A stretch of DNA of 64,000 nucleotides from Dromiciops gliroides (taxonomy: Eukaryota; Chordata; Mammalia; Microbiotheria; Microbiotheriidae). The position numbers were made by a program, and so were the translations under genes. Shown here piece after piece: positions 11,530 through 22,331 of the stretch. Every line of letters begins with the position of its first letter. Positions within the stretch are counted from its first letter, which is position 1. The stretch spans positions 55,273,143 through 55,337,142 of the forward strand of contig NC_057867.1 in the NCBI RefSeq assembly GCF_019393635.1, read 5' to 3'. The notes under the pieces were generated by a model, which worked only from the letters and a program-made list of their open reading frames with translations, was not told the origin of the DNA and searched no databases.

Positions 11530-11650
11530 TAGAGACTATTTATTCCAACCCTTTTATTTTACAAATGAGGAAACTGGTCCAAGGTCATGTATATAGTGAA
11601 TAGTCAGTTCAAGATTTAAACCCATATATTATCAAAGTGTTTGGCAAAGT
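11530..11650 (-). mobile_element. MIR-type SINE remnant
   Basis: CTTTTATTTTACAAATGAGG, AAACTGGTCCAAGGTC and TTCAAGATTTAAACCC occur in inverted MIR order. Confidence 0.6.
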
Positions 11651-11794
11651 CTCTTGTGCTCTTCATGTGGGCAAGATGTAGTAATATGTCCTAGATAACA
11701 GTATAATTAGGCAGATTTGGAATAGATTGAAATGACCTGACATGAAAAGTAGTAATTAATGAGTAAATATTATTTTGGAAAGGGGGGGGGTCTT

Positions 11795-11905
11795 CATTTG
11801 AGTTCTGCAGGAATCTGTGCTTGGCCCTGTGCTATTTTGAATGTTTTTATCAGTATATTAGAAAACAGCAGAGAAAGCATTGTTAGCAAAGTTGGGAGTA
11901 GAGCT
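11795..11905 (+). mobile_element. CR1/L3 LINE fragment, reverse-transcriptase block
   Basis: Reading from about 11807, the plus strand gives QESVLGPVLF and then a stop and MFLSVY. This matches the QGSVLGP-LF block typical of CR1/L3 reverse transcriptases. Frameshifts and stops follow. Confidence 0.5.
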
Positions 11906-12180
11906 TCTTTGCCTGGGGTGCTAAGATGGTGAAGTAAGCTCAGTTTGAAGCCAATGAAGGTTCTGGAGGAGGAGAAGAGAGACAAGGTCAGAACCACACC
12001 TTGGGAAGATGCTTTTGATAGATTTATGAAGGATGGAGCCTAGAGGCAGGAAGGCCACTTAGGAGACTGTTATAGAGGCCTAAGTAAATAGTGATGAAGG
12101 CCTGAACTTGAGTGGAAGAGAGAGAAAGAGAGAAATGTGAGGACTTGGCCAGAGGTGGTATTGTTGGGAAGTGAACAAGT
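11906..12180 (-). mobile_element. L2 LINE, inverted, second segment
   Basis: CAGTTTGAAGCCAATGAAGG, GAAGATGCTTTTGATAG, TTAGGAGACTGTTATAG and GTAAATAGTGATGAAGGCC read in the order of an inverted L2 internal region. Confidence 0.6.
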
Positions 12181-12820
12181 CATATGCCATGGAGATATCA
12201 AGGAACATGAAAGAAGGCTATAAAAAAGTCACCAAATTTGCCTAGATTAAAAAAAAGTGATATCAATTACTCTTATTCCTATCCAACCAGCCTTGAGAAG
12301 ATCCTAAAAATCAGCAGTAGACAAAATGAGGAAGGTCAAATGTGGAATCCATCCCTTCTAGCATGAATGAATCCTTCCCTGAACATGCTGTGGCTCCTGG
12401 ACATTTTCGCTGCTGGTTGTGGTAGCACAACCTCCCCAGCCTGAACAATAAGAGATGGGTTTTTACTTGTTCTCCTGGTCACTTGCTTCTAGGCATACCA
12501 GTGTGGCTAGTGCTAACTCACAGCTGCCCTGTTTGTTTCACATCCCCTTTAATTGGCCAGGCTTTTAAAGCACTCTAGTTGAATGTCACAACGTGAATGT
12601 CCAGTTGGGCAGGGAGAACAAAGGTGCCAGGAATAGAGGGGAGGAGGAATGATTTTCCCTTTGAAAAGATAGAAGAAAGTTCTCTCTGGAAATTGGTTCT
12701 TTGTTTCATGGTGGATTTCAGAATGGAAAAAAAAATAGTTGAAATGTAGTGATATCAAATGGAGAAAAAGTGGATGAAACTCTCTTTAAATGAAGCTGAA
12801 ATTTTAACTAGTTCTATCTT
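12181..12820. other. unique DNA
   Basis: No repeat signature. The 12360-12560 part has mixed composition and could be conserved non-coding sequence, but nothing decisive is visible. Confidence 0.4.
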
Positions 12821-12965
12821 TAGCCCAGAGCTCTGTACACAGCAGGTGCTCAATATGTGCTGACTAATTGACTTTAAGGGAGATGATCAGCTCAGTTCAG
12901 CAAACATTTATGAAGTGGCTGCTATGTAGAAGACTGGTGGGACATAGATAATCAAATGTTTAATT
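12821..12965. mobile_element. Two opposed L2 3' end remnants
   Basis: TTTAGCCCAGAGCTCTGTAC with CAGGTGCTCAATATGTGC is a plus-strand L2 terminus (12821-12872). CAGCAAACATTTATGAAG at 12895 starts an inverted one. Confidence 0.5.
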
Positions 12966-13394
12966 GCTCTGAGAATGAGCAAGCCACATATTGGCATATT
13001 TCTTCAGTGTTCTCAAGTATGAAAACCCAGCTTTGGTTTTTCTAATCAATGATGAGAAAATAAGGGCCTTTCTTAGAAGGCTTCTTTCTCTCCCTCCCTC
13101 TCTCCTTGCCCTGCAGTTCATGTCCAAGCCTTCATAGACAACCTCCCAGTGTAGCTGCAGGAAAAAAGAAGCCTGACAAGTTATTCATTGTGTCACATAA
13201 GTAATATTGCAAATGCTATGGGAGCTGAATGCAGGGAGAAATCACTATGGGCTGGTGTGACCTTTGGCCTGGCAGTCAAGGCCTAAGCCTTCCTGGCTTT
13301 ATTGATATGTATCTTACCTGAATTCATATTTTTATCTCTACTTTTGTACACATTTAACATGTGTATCTGGTTGATATAATATTATATTACTGGA
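12966..13394. other. unique DNA
   Basis: No repeat seen. 13180-13290 is balanced in composition with no simple repeats. Confidence 0.4.
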
Positions 13395-13530
13395 TTTGGA
13401 GGAATAGGAATTAGAATCCTGTTTCTGATTCTTATTCCCTGTTTCTATGCCTCAATTTCCTCATCTGTAAGATTAGGGCGTTGAATTAGATGATCTCTAA
13501 TGTCTCTTCCAGTCCTAAATATGTAATTCT
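13395..13530 (+). mobile_element. MIR-type SINE remnant
   Basis: CCTCAATTTCCTCATCTG, TAGATGATCTCTAATGTC and CTTCCAGTCCTAAATATG match the 3' half of a MIR. Confidence 0.65.
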
Positions 13531-13630
13531 CCTTTGTATAAACTTTTTGAGGGCAGAGATTTTCTATTTGTATCTTCAATTCCTATCACAGATACTGACA
13601 CATACATGGCTTAATACATGATTATTTTTT
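13531..13630 (+). mobile_element. L2 3' end remnant
   Basis: GAGGGCAGAGATTTTCTAT and TATCTTCAATTCC, then a degraded CACATACATGG, is the L2 terminus. Confidence 0.6.
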
Positions 13631-13654
13631 TTATTTTTAGGCAATTAATGAATG

Positions 13655-13970
13655 TTAGTTGGGGCAAAATGAGATCAAATGCTTTGAAAGCCTTAAAGTG
13701 TTATACTAGTTTATAAGATTGTATTTATTATTATTATTATTGATAATAAGATAAGATTTTAACTAGGCCATAAAGTATGGATAGAATTTAGATAAATAGA
13801 AATATTTTAATGTTTTTCTCATTTAATCCACAAATCACCTTTCCAAGGCAGATACTACAAGTATTATTATCTCCATTTTACACGCAAAATCCCGAAATTC
13901 AGAGAGGTTCAGTTACTTATCTGCGGTCACACAAATAGTGAGCATCAGAGGCAGAATTCTCAATCACAGA
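13655..13970. mobile_element. MIR tail (+) followed by an inverted MIR
   Basis: GCCTTAAAGTGTTATAC with a TTATTATTATT run is a MIR 3' tail (13655-13750). CTCCATTTTACACGCAAAA, CAGTTACTTATCTGCGGTC and GGCAGAATTCTCAATC form an inverted MIR (13810-13965). Confidence 0.55.
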
Positions 13971-14080
13971 ATCTCATACTTGAAAGGGACTTTGAATGTT
14001 ACCGCCTTGGAACCATAGCTGAACAGAAATTCTCTCTACAGCATCTCTATTCAGAGATTTTTCCTGATGCCAACTAAAGC
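13971..14080 (-). mobile_element. CR1/L3-like fragment
   Basis: GAATCTCATACTTGAAAGGG and TTCAGAGATTTTTCCTGATG resemble parts of the inverted CR1/L3 3' region. Weak. Confidence 0.35.
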
Positions 14081-14084
14081 AAAT

Positions 14085-14330
14085 TCTTTGGGAGAAAATA
14101 TGAGTGACCAAGGCATGATTGGAAGACAGTGAGTACCTGAAGCCTGATTGGAGATCACTTAGCAGGAACAGGAGGTCTGTTGGGGAATAGTGGGAGATAA
14201 AGCTAGAAAGAAAGGATAGGGCTAAATGAAATACTTTCAGCAATGAACTTATTTGAACTTTATCTTGTGGCTGGTGGGAAGTCAAGGAAAGTTTCTGAGC
14301 AGAGGTGTGACATAACAGCTCTTAGAAGAT
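14085..14330 (-). mobile_element. L2 LINE, inverted
   Basis: TTTATCTTGTGGCTGGTGGG, TTCTGAGCAGAGGTGTGACA and TAACAGCTCTTAGAAGAT follow the order of an inverted L2 reverse-transcriptase coding end. Confidence 0.55.
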
Positions 14331-14424
14331 TTTTTTTCCACAACAGTGTACATGGTAGATTAGAGAAGTTTTGGTACAGCTGCCCTATTGACATTATACC
14401 AACAAATAAGCCTTCTTTATCTTC

Positions 14425-14800
14425 ACAGAATGATGGGGTTGGAAGAAACCTCCAAGGCCATCTAGCTCAGTTTAGAAGTCCCTCTATAATTATAACCAGA
14501 CTTTATATGAAGCCCTTTGGTAAGAGGAAACTCTCACTACCCTTACAAGCAGTACATTCAAGTTTTGGAGAACTCTATTCTCAATTTTTCCTGATATCAA
14601 ACTTAAATTGGTCTCTCTGCAACCTTTACTGATTGTTCCTACTTGCCTTCTGGGGTCAATCAGAACAAGCCTAATCCTTCTCTGATATTACAGCTTTTCA
14701 AATATTTGAAGTTAGCTATCCTATCCTAGCTAAATCTTCTTTTCCACAGCTAAACATCCCCAATTGTTGTAGCCAGTCTTTGTATGCTGCTAAATATTTA
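14425..14800 (-). mobile_element. CR1/L3 LINE 3' region
   Basis: Same family as the copy at 3001-3535: GGTTGGAAGAAACCTCCAAGG, ACTTAAATTGGTCTCTCTGC, GCTTTTCAAATATTTGAAG and CAGCTAAACATCCCC in order. Confidence 0.7.
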
Positions 14801-15184
14801 AGAACTGGCTCTCCAGAAAAAAAATGTACACATGAAACAATTTTAAGTTTAATCTGCACTATTAACATTTTCTCCATTACTTTCTTAAGCCTATATAATT
14901 AACAGTACAATAAATCAAGCTCTCATGTGTAGCTTTTCCAATTTCTAAAATATAAAAGCTCAGACTAAAAATTTAACATTTTTGTTCTCTTCAGCTAGTA
15001 TAAACTGGAGGCCAGATAGCTCAAACTCATCAAAAGCAACTAGAAGGTTAATTAAGCATGGTGGAAAGAATTTAGGTAAAGTTCAATGGAGCTAGAAGTA
15101 GAATTGTCATTGGAGATCACTACAGACCATCTAGATAAAAGCAGCTTATAACTTTTTATTTCCATTAATGACAAGTTTATTCTT
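14801..15184. other. unique AT-rich DNA
   Basis: Nothing recognisable. Confidence 0.4.
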
Positions 15185-15397
15185 CAAAAGGCAGCATGAG
15201 GTTTTGGCAGAGCCAAGAAGTTGTTTTACAGGCCCTGACTCCATTGAACTCTCCTAATACTGTCCTTCAAACAAATTTTAAAATAAAGCCTCAAATCAAA
15301 TTTTACAGTGACAAGGCCAACAGAAGGTCAAAGGAAAACCTTTATCTAGCCTAAGATAACTTAGGAGGTCTGTAGGAGAGGACTATGACATTGGGGT

Positions 15398-15660
15398 GGG
15401 TTTTTGTTGTTTGTCCTTCAATCTCAAAGAGGACCATGACATCAGGTGATGTCATGACTTGCAGTGAATTGGATTTAAGTGAGGGAGGGCTATGCGAGGT
15501 CACTAGTCTCACTCTCTCCTCCAGAGCCCCATATGGGTCCAGTGGCAAGATATATATCAGGATCACTGGAGATAGCTCTGGATGATTTTTTAAGGCAATT
15601 GGGGTTAAGTGACTTTCCCAGGGTCACATAGCTAGTAAGTGTCTGAGGTGAGATTGCAAG
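15398..15660 (-). mobile_element. Type D marsupial SINE, inverted and head-truncated
   Basis: TTGTTGTTTGTCCTTC, AGGACCATGACATCAG, CTCTCTCCTCCAGAG and GACTTTCCCAGGGTCACA follow type D order in reverse. The tRNA-like head is missing at the right. It sits in the leader of the HAL1-like element. Confidence 0.88.
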
Positions 15661-16156
15661 CCTGGAGCATGGAAAGAGCACTAGCAGTAGGCCTTGGAGG
15701 TAATTGTAACAGTAGCAGCAGCAGCTTCCAGAGCTCTCAACCCAGAGATGGTAATGGGTCAGACAACTAGTCAGAAAGAGATTACAGGGGTTCCTTTACT
15801 GGCACTGAGTGCAGCTGGTGTTGATTGGCACCTATATTGCTCATAAGGAGTTTTGGGATACAGTTCCCGGGTGGAGAGGAGCTCTTGTGATTAATCACAC
15901 GGAAACAGTGGCCCTGATCATAGTTCTAGGCCTAAGCAGAGCACTAGTATTGGTGGTTTCAGGGGAGCAGCGGCCTTTCCTGGGAAAAGACCAGAGCACA
16001 CACCAGAAGAGCAATGACCACACCTCTCCCAAGATCACACCACCTCAGAAGCACTGAAAACTTGCAGACTCCCAGAACTAGTTCTGAAAACAGCAGCATG
16101 AAAAAGCCTGAGCTTGGCACAGTGCTTCCTCACCCCCAAGTGAGCAGATCCCAACT

Positions 16157-16306
16157 TTTTTTTGTGGGGGGGCAGAGCAATGAGAGTTAAGTGATTTGTC
16201 CAGGGTCACACAGCCAGTAAGTGTTAAGTGTTTGATGCTGGATTTGAACCCAGTTCCTCCTGAATCCAGGGCCGGTGCTTTATCCACTGCAGCACCTAGC
16301 TTCCTT
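16157..16306 (-). mobile_element. Type S marsupial SINE
   Basis: Inverted short SINE: GTGATTTGTCCAGGGTCACA, GGATTTGAACCCAG, GGGCCGGTGCTTTATCC, ACCTAGCT. It splits the leader of the HAL1-like element near 16155/16320. Confidence 0.9.
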
Positions 16307-16551
16307 CTCCCCCCCCTCCCAGATCCTAATTTTAACACAAAATTCAAAAGTAAGAAATGGGCTGGGAAAATGAGCAAAGAGCAAAAAGGACTCAACTACA
16401 AAAATCTACTACAGTGGCAGGAAAGACTTAGACATAAACTTAGAAATTATGAAAAGACAATTAATAGCATGGTAAAAGAGCCACAAAAATACTGGAGAAA
16501 ATAACACCTTAAAAACGTAATTGGCCTAATGGCAAAAAAAGCACAACTCTT

Positions 16552-16697
16552 TTTTTTTTTTTTAGTGAGGCAATTGGGGTTAAGTGACTTCCCCAGGGTC
16601 ACACAGCTAGTCAGTGTTGTTTGAGGCCGGATTTGAACTCAGGTACTCCTGACTCCAGGGCCCGTGCTCTATCCACTGTGCCACCTAGCTGCCCCTG
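16552..16697 (-). mobile_element. Type S marsupial SINE
   Basis: Inverted copy with a poly(T) at left. The 13-bp TSD AAGCACAACTCTT is at 16539-16551 and 16698-16710. It splits the ORF1 remnant. Confidence 0.96.
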
Positions 16698-16721
16698 AAG
16701 CACAACTCTTAAAGTTGTTTA

Positions 16722-16744
16722 AAGAGTTCTTTAAAAGAACTCTT
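16722..16744. repeat. 23-bp near-perfect palindrome
   Basis: AAGAGTTCTTT and AAGAACTCTT are reverse complements around a central A/T pair. It lies in the ORF1 remnant between two SINEs. Confidence 0.7.
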
Positions 16745-16755
16745 AAAAGCAGAAT

Positions 16756-16907
16756 GGGGGTAGCTAGATGGTACAGTGGATAGAGCACCGGCCCTGGAGT
16801 CAGGAGGACCTGAATTCAAATCCGGCTTCAGACACTTAACACTTACTGGCTGTGTGACCCTGGGCAAGTCACTTAATCCCAATTGCCTCACCAAAAAAAA
16901 ACAAACA
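16756..16907 (+). mobile_element. Type S marsupial SINE
   Basis: GGGGGTAGCTAGATGGTACAG start, GTGTGACCCTGGGCAAG core and CCAATTGCCTCACC with an A-rich tail. It lies only about 45 bp from an oppositely oriented SINE. Confidence 0.93.
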
Positions 16908-17658
16908 GAATAAGTCAAATGGAAAAGGAGGTACAAAAATTCACAGTAGAAAAGAACACCTCAAAAAGTAGAATTGGCCAAATAGAAAAAGAGGTGCAAA
17001 AGCTTCCTGAAGAAAATAACTAAAAATTAGAAATAGGAAACTTGAAGCTAGTGACTCTGTGAGATACCAAGAAATAATAAAAGAAAGTCAAAAGAATGAA
17101 AAAATAGAAAAAAATGTGAAATATCTCATTGGAAAAACAACTGACCTGGAATATAGATTGAGAACACATAATTTAAGAATTATTGGACCACCTGACAGCC
17201 ATAATCAGAAAAGAACCTAGATAATATCTTTCAAGAAATTATCAAGGAAAACTGTCTTGCATATCTTTGATCCCAAGTGTAAAATAGAAATTGAAAGACT
17301 CCACCAGTCATCTCCTGAAAGAGATCCTCAAATGACAACCCTAATGAATATTATAATGAAATTTCAGAGCTTCCAGGTCAAGGAGAAAATATTGCAAGCA
17401 ACCATAAAGAAACAAGAATCATACAAAATTTAGCAGTTTCCAAGTTAAATGAGTGGAGGGCTTGGAATATTATATTCTGGAAGACAAAAGAGGTAGGATT
17501 ACACCTAAATATAACCTTTTTTGGGGAGAAAAATAGGTATTTAATGAAATAGAAGATTCCCAAGCATTTCTGATGAAGAGACCAGAGATGAATAGAAAAT
17601 TTAACATTCAAACACAAGACTCAAATAGCATAACAAGGTGAAGATGAAAGCATAATTG

Positions 17659-17757
17659 TATTTGTTATTGTTGTTCAGTCTTTCAGTTGTGTCTGATTCT
17701 TCATGACCCCATCTGGGGTTTTCTTGGTAGAAATAGTGGAGTGGTTTGTCATTCCAG
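17659..17757 (-). mobile_element. Type M SINE 3' fragment
   Basis: GTTGTTCAGTCTTTCAG, CTGGGGTTTTCTTGG and AGTGGTTTGTCATT are the inverted 3' end of the type M SINE. Confidence 0.75.
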
Positions 17758-19050
17758 GGTCTCAATAAAGTTAAACCATTTACATTGCTATATGTGTAAC
17801 GCCTAAGAACTTTATCATTATTAGGGCAGTTAGAAAGAGTATACATGAATAGAAGGCACAGATGTGAGTTGATTATGTTGGGATGATCGCCAAAAAAATA
17901 GAGAGGAGAGAAAGAGAGATTCATTGCAAGAAGGGGGAAGCAAAAAGTAGAGTGGGGAAATTTTTCTCAAATAAGAGAGGAGCACAAGAAGAGCTTTTAT
18001 AGTGGAGGGGAAAATGGGGGAGAGTGTCAGGCAATGCTTAAACCTCAGTCTCATCAGAATTCGGTCAAAGATATAAGGATATATGTGAACAGTCATTTGG
18101 GTATAGAAATCTGTCTTACCCAGTAGGGGAATAGGAGGGCAAAGGGATAAGAGATACGGGGGAGGAGTCGTGATAAAAGGGAGGGAGGAAATATGAAAAG
18201 TATGAAGAAATACTTTAAATTACTATTGATTAGAGAAATGCAAATTAAAACAACTCTTAGGCACTATCTCACTCCTATCAGAAATGACAAATGCTGGAGC
18301 GAATGAAAGAAAATAGGCACGTTAAAGAACTATTGGTGGAGTAGGGAACTATTTCAACCATTCTGGAGAACAAACTTGCCCAAAGAGCTATAAAATGGTC
18401 TATGCCCTTTATTCCAGCAATAAAACTTCTAGGTCTGTATCCCAAAGAGTCCAAATAAAAAGGAAAAGAAGCTATACGTACAAAAATACTCATAGCAGCT
18501 CTTTTTGTGGCAGCAAAGAATTGAAAACTGAGGGGATGCTCATCAGTCGGGGGATAGCTGAACAAGTTGTGATAGAGTACTATTGTACCATAAGAAATGA
18601 TGAGGGGGTGGTTTCAGAAAAAAGAAAGCATGGCAAAACCTATAAGAACTGATGCAAAGTGAAGTGAGCAGAAGAACCAAGAGATGATTGTGCACAGTAA
18701 CAGCAGTGTTGTAATGGCGATCAACTGTGAAAAACTTGACTACTCTGATCAAAACAGTGATCCAAGACAGTTCCAAAGGACTGATGATGAAAAAATGCAA
18801 TCCACCTCCAGAGAGATAATTGATGAACACAGTGCAAAGTGAAATATAATTTTCTCACTTTCTTTTCTTTCTTCCTTCTTTTTTGCTTTTTTTGGGTGAT
18901 ATGACTAATATGGAAATATATTGTGCATGATTTCACATGTATAACTGATGTATTGTTTGCCTTCACAGTGGTTGGGGGAGGTACGGGAGGGAGGGAGATA
19001 ATCTGGAACTCAAAATTTAAAAAGAAAACAATGTTAAAAATAAATGACAA

Positions 19051-19188
19051 GGGGCAGCTGGGTGGCATAGTGGATAGAGCACCGGCCCTGGAGTCAGGAG
19101 TACCTGAGTTCAAATCCAGCCTCAGACGATTGACACTTACTAGCTGTGTGACCCTGGGCAAGTCACTTAACCCCAATTGCCTCACAAA
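19051..19188 (+). mobile_element. Type S marsupial SINE
   Basis: GGGGCAGCTGGGTGGC to CCAATTGCCTCAC with a short A tail. TSD AAATGACAA at 19042-19050 and 19189-19197. It inserted into the A-rich end of the HAL1-like element. Confidence 0.94.
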
Positions 19189-19198
19189 AAATGACAAA

Positions 19199-19345
19199 TC
19201 ACACACACATATATACATATATACACACATATATTAATATACACACATATATTAATATACACATATATATGTAAGGTCCTATCTATCAAGCTATTATATA
19301 TACATATATGACATATATAGCATGCATACACACACATATATATGG
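19199..19345. repeat. CA/TA-rich compound microsatellite
   Basis: Mixed (CACATA)n and (TATACA)n tracts, probably grown from the A-rich tail of the upstream retroelement. Confidence 0.8.
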
Positions 19346-19520
19346 TAAAGGCAGTATAAGGATAGAACATGGAATGACCTGTGTTCAAAACCTGTCTCAG
19401 ACACTTATTAGCTATATGCCCCTGGGTAAGTTACTGAGCCTTGGGTTTCTCATCTGCAAAAAGAGTCAGGGATGGACTCAATGACCTCTAAAGTCCCTTC
19501 TAACTCTGTCATCTGAGATC
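19346..19520 (+). mobile_element. MIR-type SINE
   Basis: ACAGACACTTATTAGC-like core (CTCAGACACTTATTAGC), GTTTCTCATCTGCAAAAAG and AATGACCTCTAAAGTCCC in MIR order. Confidence 0.7.
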
Positions 19521-20033
19521 ATGTGAAGGTGAAGGAACTGACAAGGGAGATTATATTTTTATCTGATTTACATGAATAGGAATGGAACCAGTTGCTGGGA
19601 TAGAAATGATGTGAGCCTTGGGGAGGAATGTCACCATTCCTCATCTTAGAATTTTTTATAGAGAAGTAGAGGAAATCCAGGCAGAATCTGACATGTAATC
19701 TAGGTTTTAAGAGAGTAGATTTCAAAAGGTTCTGAGACAGTATAGATAGGCTCCTATAAATTAAAATTCTATAGGGGAAGTCAGCCCAAGGGGAATGGGA
19801 AGCTCTCAAGAATGAAATTCTGAAGACAAAATGGATACGATTCTGATGAAGAGGAAAGGTAAAAGTTATCAGAAAAAGGCTAGTATAGCTATGTAGGGAC
19901 TCATCATTAAACAAGTTATATTTTAAAATACATGTATAGAATGTGTCCCAGTACCTGGGGGACGACTCCTAACTTTTACATGGACATTTTAAGACTGGTT
20001 ACCTCAGATTCAAAGTGATATGTGGATCTGTGG
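19521..20033. other. unassigned, possibly an old retroelement
   Basis: The text has a purine-rich repeat-like feel (AAGGGGAATGGGAAGCTC, AATGAAATTCTGAAGAC), but I cannot name a family. No coding frame stands out. Confidence 0.3.
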
Positions 20034-20049
20034 GCCCCCTTCTGCTTTT

Positions 20050-20194
20050 TTTTTTTTTAAGTGAGGCATTTGGGGTTAAGTGACTTGCCCAGGGTCACAC
20101 AGCTAGTAAGTGTTAAGTGTCTGAGGCTGGATTTGAATTCAGGTACTCCTGACTCCAGGGCCGGTGCTCTATCTACTGCACCACCTAGCCGCCC
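20050..20194 (-). mobile_element. Type S marsupial SINE
   Basis: Inverted short SINE with poly(T) at left. TSD GCCCCCTTCTGCTTTT at 20034-20049 and 20195-20211 (one extra C). Confidence 0.95.
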
Positions 20195-20211
20195 GCCCCC
20201 CTTCTGCTTTT

Positions 20212-21147
20212 AAAGCCAGAGCTTATGAGGTTGCATTAATATGCTTGATGTACTTACTTTTCCTTGTCAGCCAGAGCATACAATTAAAATCAAAGGCATT
20301 AATGCAATAGAATAGTAAAAAATATAGCAATAGAATGTTTCCCTTATAAACGAGGGGAAACTTTCCCGCAAATACCCACACTATCAGTGGTAAGAGTAAA
20401 CTTACCAGGTATAGGCATATATGTGGCCAAGACACATATGTGGAGGGAAAAGTATATCAGGAACACTCATGATTAAGGTACAGTTGTGGAAGAACAAAAA
20501 CGTAGGGAGCACATATGACCAGGGCATATGTGTAGAGAGACAATTTATGACTCTGATGCAACAGGGCTGCTGTTGTCTTCTGATGATGTTATCATGCTGT
20601 TCCTTTTGGATGTGTTCCCTGATGGTCCTCTGTGGTGTGCAATCTCTTCTAGGCCCAGTCTTTTCTAGGCACGTAGATTGTAACTTGTAGTTTCTGCCCA
20701 GTATTTCTCCTTGTTGGTCTCATAGGGTTGCTCTTTGATTTTGCTTTCTTGGTTCCATAGGCACTGCTTGTAGGCCCAATAACTATATATGTGAAGGCTC
20801 TGCCTTTCTAAAAGAGTTGAAAATTAAGCTTCTGCGCTCTAAAGCAAATTAGATATAGTAGAGCCCACTCTTTATCTTTTAGGTAAGAGGTAAGCAGCTC
20901 AACTGAGGACTGCAACTGAAATCTCAAAAGAGGAAGACAAGAGAAACTCTGCAATTTCATCTTACTAAATCTCAATAATACCAGTCAAGTCAAATTTGCC
21001 TTATTGCATTAAGATGTTTAGTTTATCTTGCTTGTTAACCATACTAGTTACATTTGTGTATAGAAAACTAAAGCCATGGATTTCTTACTTTCTTTTTGGG
21101 ACAGTCTCCTATGAACTTCTGGATATCCCTCCTGTTAACCTTCTTTT
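20212..21147. other. unique or unassigned DNA with clustered CATATG-type motifs
   Basis: No family assigned. Between 20415 and 20535 the text repeats CATATATGTGG, CACATATGTGG, CACATATGACC and CATATGTGTAG. It could be part of an unrecognised LTR element. Confidence 0.35.
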
Positions 21148-21375
21148 TAAGGCAACTAGGTGGCACAACAGAATGCTAGGCTTATAGTCAGAAACACTGG
21201 CCTCAGACATTTACAAGCTGTGTGACCCTGGGCAAGTCCCTTTACCCTGTTTGCCTCAGTTTCTTTATCTGTAAAATGAGCTAGAGAAGGAAATGGTAAA
21301 CCACTCAAAGATCTTTGCCAAGAAAATCCCAAATGGGGTTAATGAAGTGTTGGACTCAACTTAAAATGACTGAAA
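21148..21375 (+). mobile_element. Type M marsupial SINE
   Basis: AGGCAACTAGGTGGCAC, GTGTGACCCTGGGCAAG, AAATGAGCTAGAGAAGG, TTTGCCAAGAAAATCCC and AAATGGGGTTAATGAAG in order. More diverged than the type S copies. Confidence 0.85.
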
Positions 21376-21417
21376 TTCTTCTTTTTACATTGTAGTAACT
21401 ATGATAGCAGGCCTAGT

Positions 21418-21500
21418 GAACATATATATATATATATGTATGTATATATGTATATATACATATATGAATATATGTGTGTGTGTATGCACACATACCACAT
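21418..21500. repeat. TA/TG compound microsatellite
   Basis: (AT)n with ATGTATATATG units passing into (TG)n. Confidence 0.85.
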
Positions 21501-21559
21501 AAACACATGTAGTCCAATTTCTTCTTCCCCGTTCTTTTTCAGTTTTTAAGATATCAGGC

Positions 21560-21699
21560 TGGAGGGCAGTGGATAAAGCACCGGCCCTGGATTCAGGAGG
21601 ACCTGAGTTCAAATCCGGCCTCTGACACTTAACACTTACTAGCTGTGTGACACTGGGCAAGTCACTTAACCCCCCATTGCCCTGCCAAAAAAAAAAAAA
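21560..21699 (+). mobile_element. Type S marsupial SINE, 5' truncated
   Basis: It starts at GGAGGGCAGTGGATAAAG, so the first head bases are missing. It ends in poly(A). Perfect 12-bp TSD AAGATATCAGGC at 21548-21559 and 21700-21711. Confidence 0.95.
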
Positions 21700-21711
21700 A
21701 AGATATCAGGC

Positions 21712-22117
21712 CAAATCTTCTTCCCAGCCTTTGTTAATTATACTGCATAGCTGACCAGGATTTTTTCATTCCTGTATTTTAATCTACCATGCAGAAATCC
21801 AAATCTCATTCTCAGATGTCATCTTCTTAACCAGCTATTCACTTCTCTAATGTGGCTTTTTTTCTGAAGCCTTTGCTCTTCAATGGGCAGCAGTGATGAA
21901 AATGGCTGCCTCAGTGCTCCTCAGCAGGGAGTCACCAACTACCTTTAGTAGTAATATCCACTACTACCTTTTCTTTTTTTTAACCTCTGACCCTTAATGG
22001 GCACTTTCTCACCGGATTGTAGCTATTGATTCACATAATTTCATGGAAGAAAAGTGCAGCTTCCTCTTCTGTGTCCACTACTCTCCTCTTCCAAAAGAAT
22101 CTCACTTTTGTTTACTT
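21712..22117. other. unique DNA
   Basis: No repeat recognised. Confidence 0.4.
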
Positions 22118-22154
22118 TTCCTTTCAATTCAGTAAACATTTATCAAGAGTTTAT

Positions 22155-22315
22155 GGGGCATCTAGGTGGCGTAGGGGGCAGCTAGGTGGCGCAGTGGATA
22201 GAGCACCGGCCCTGGATTCAGGAGTACCTGAGTTCAAATCCAGCCTCAGACACTTGACACTAGCTGTGTGACCCTGGGAAAGTCACTTAACCCCAATTGC
22301 CTCACTAAAAAAAAA
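22155..22315 (+). mobile_element. Type S SINE with duplicated head
   Basis: The head occurs twice in a row: GGGGCATCTAGGTGGCGTAG, then GGGGCAGCTAGGTGGCGCAG. A normal body and A tail follow. AAGAGTTTA flanks it at 22145-22153 and 22316-22324. Confidence 0.92.
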
Positions 22316-22331
22316 AAGAGTTTACTATTTT

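Larger units (their letters stand above)
15185..19050 (+). mobile_element. HAL1-like (ORF2-less) L1 element, copy 1
   Basis: This is a near-complete L1 derivative. The 5' leader is 15185-16400 (CAGAGCCAAGAAG..., CCAGAGATGGTAATGGG..., AGCAGCATGAAAAAGCCTGA). An ORF1 remnant follows at about 16400-17635. It has a lysine/glutamate-rich coiled-coil part, then NLRIIG at 17170-17187 (the L1 ORF1p RRM-side motif), then a degraded C-terminal part. After a purine-rich spacer (17640-18200), the standard marsupial L1 3' end begins directly at about 18225 (TTAGAGAAATGCAAATT) and ends near 19045. No ORF2 endonuclease or reverse-transcriptase segment is present between them. Stops and frameshifts are frequent. 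Four SINE copies and one SINE fragment interrupt it. It shares its leader, ORF1 and 3' end with 37069-40660. Confidence 0.8.

Noticed and set aside
18721..19237. Minus frame of 169 codons and plus frame of 104 codons
   Set aside because: The minus frame's opening part and the plus frame overlap the type S SINE at 19051-19188, and both run into the L1-derived element. The peptides RQLGLSDLPRVTQ and ALESGVPEFKS recur wherever a SINE copy lies.
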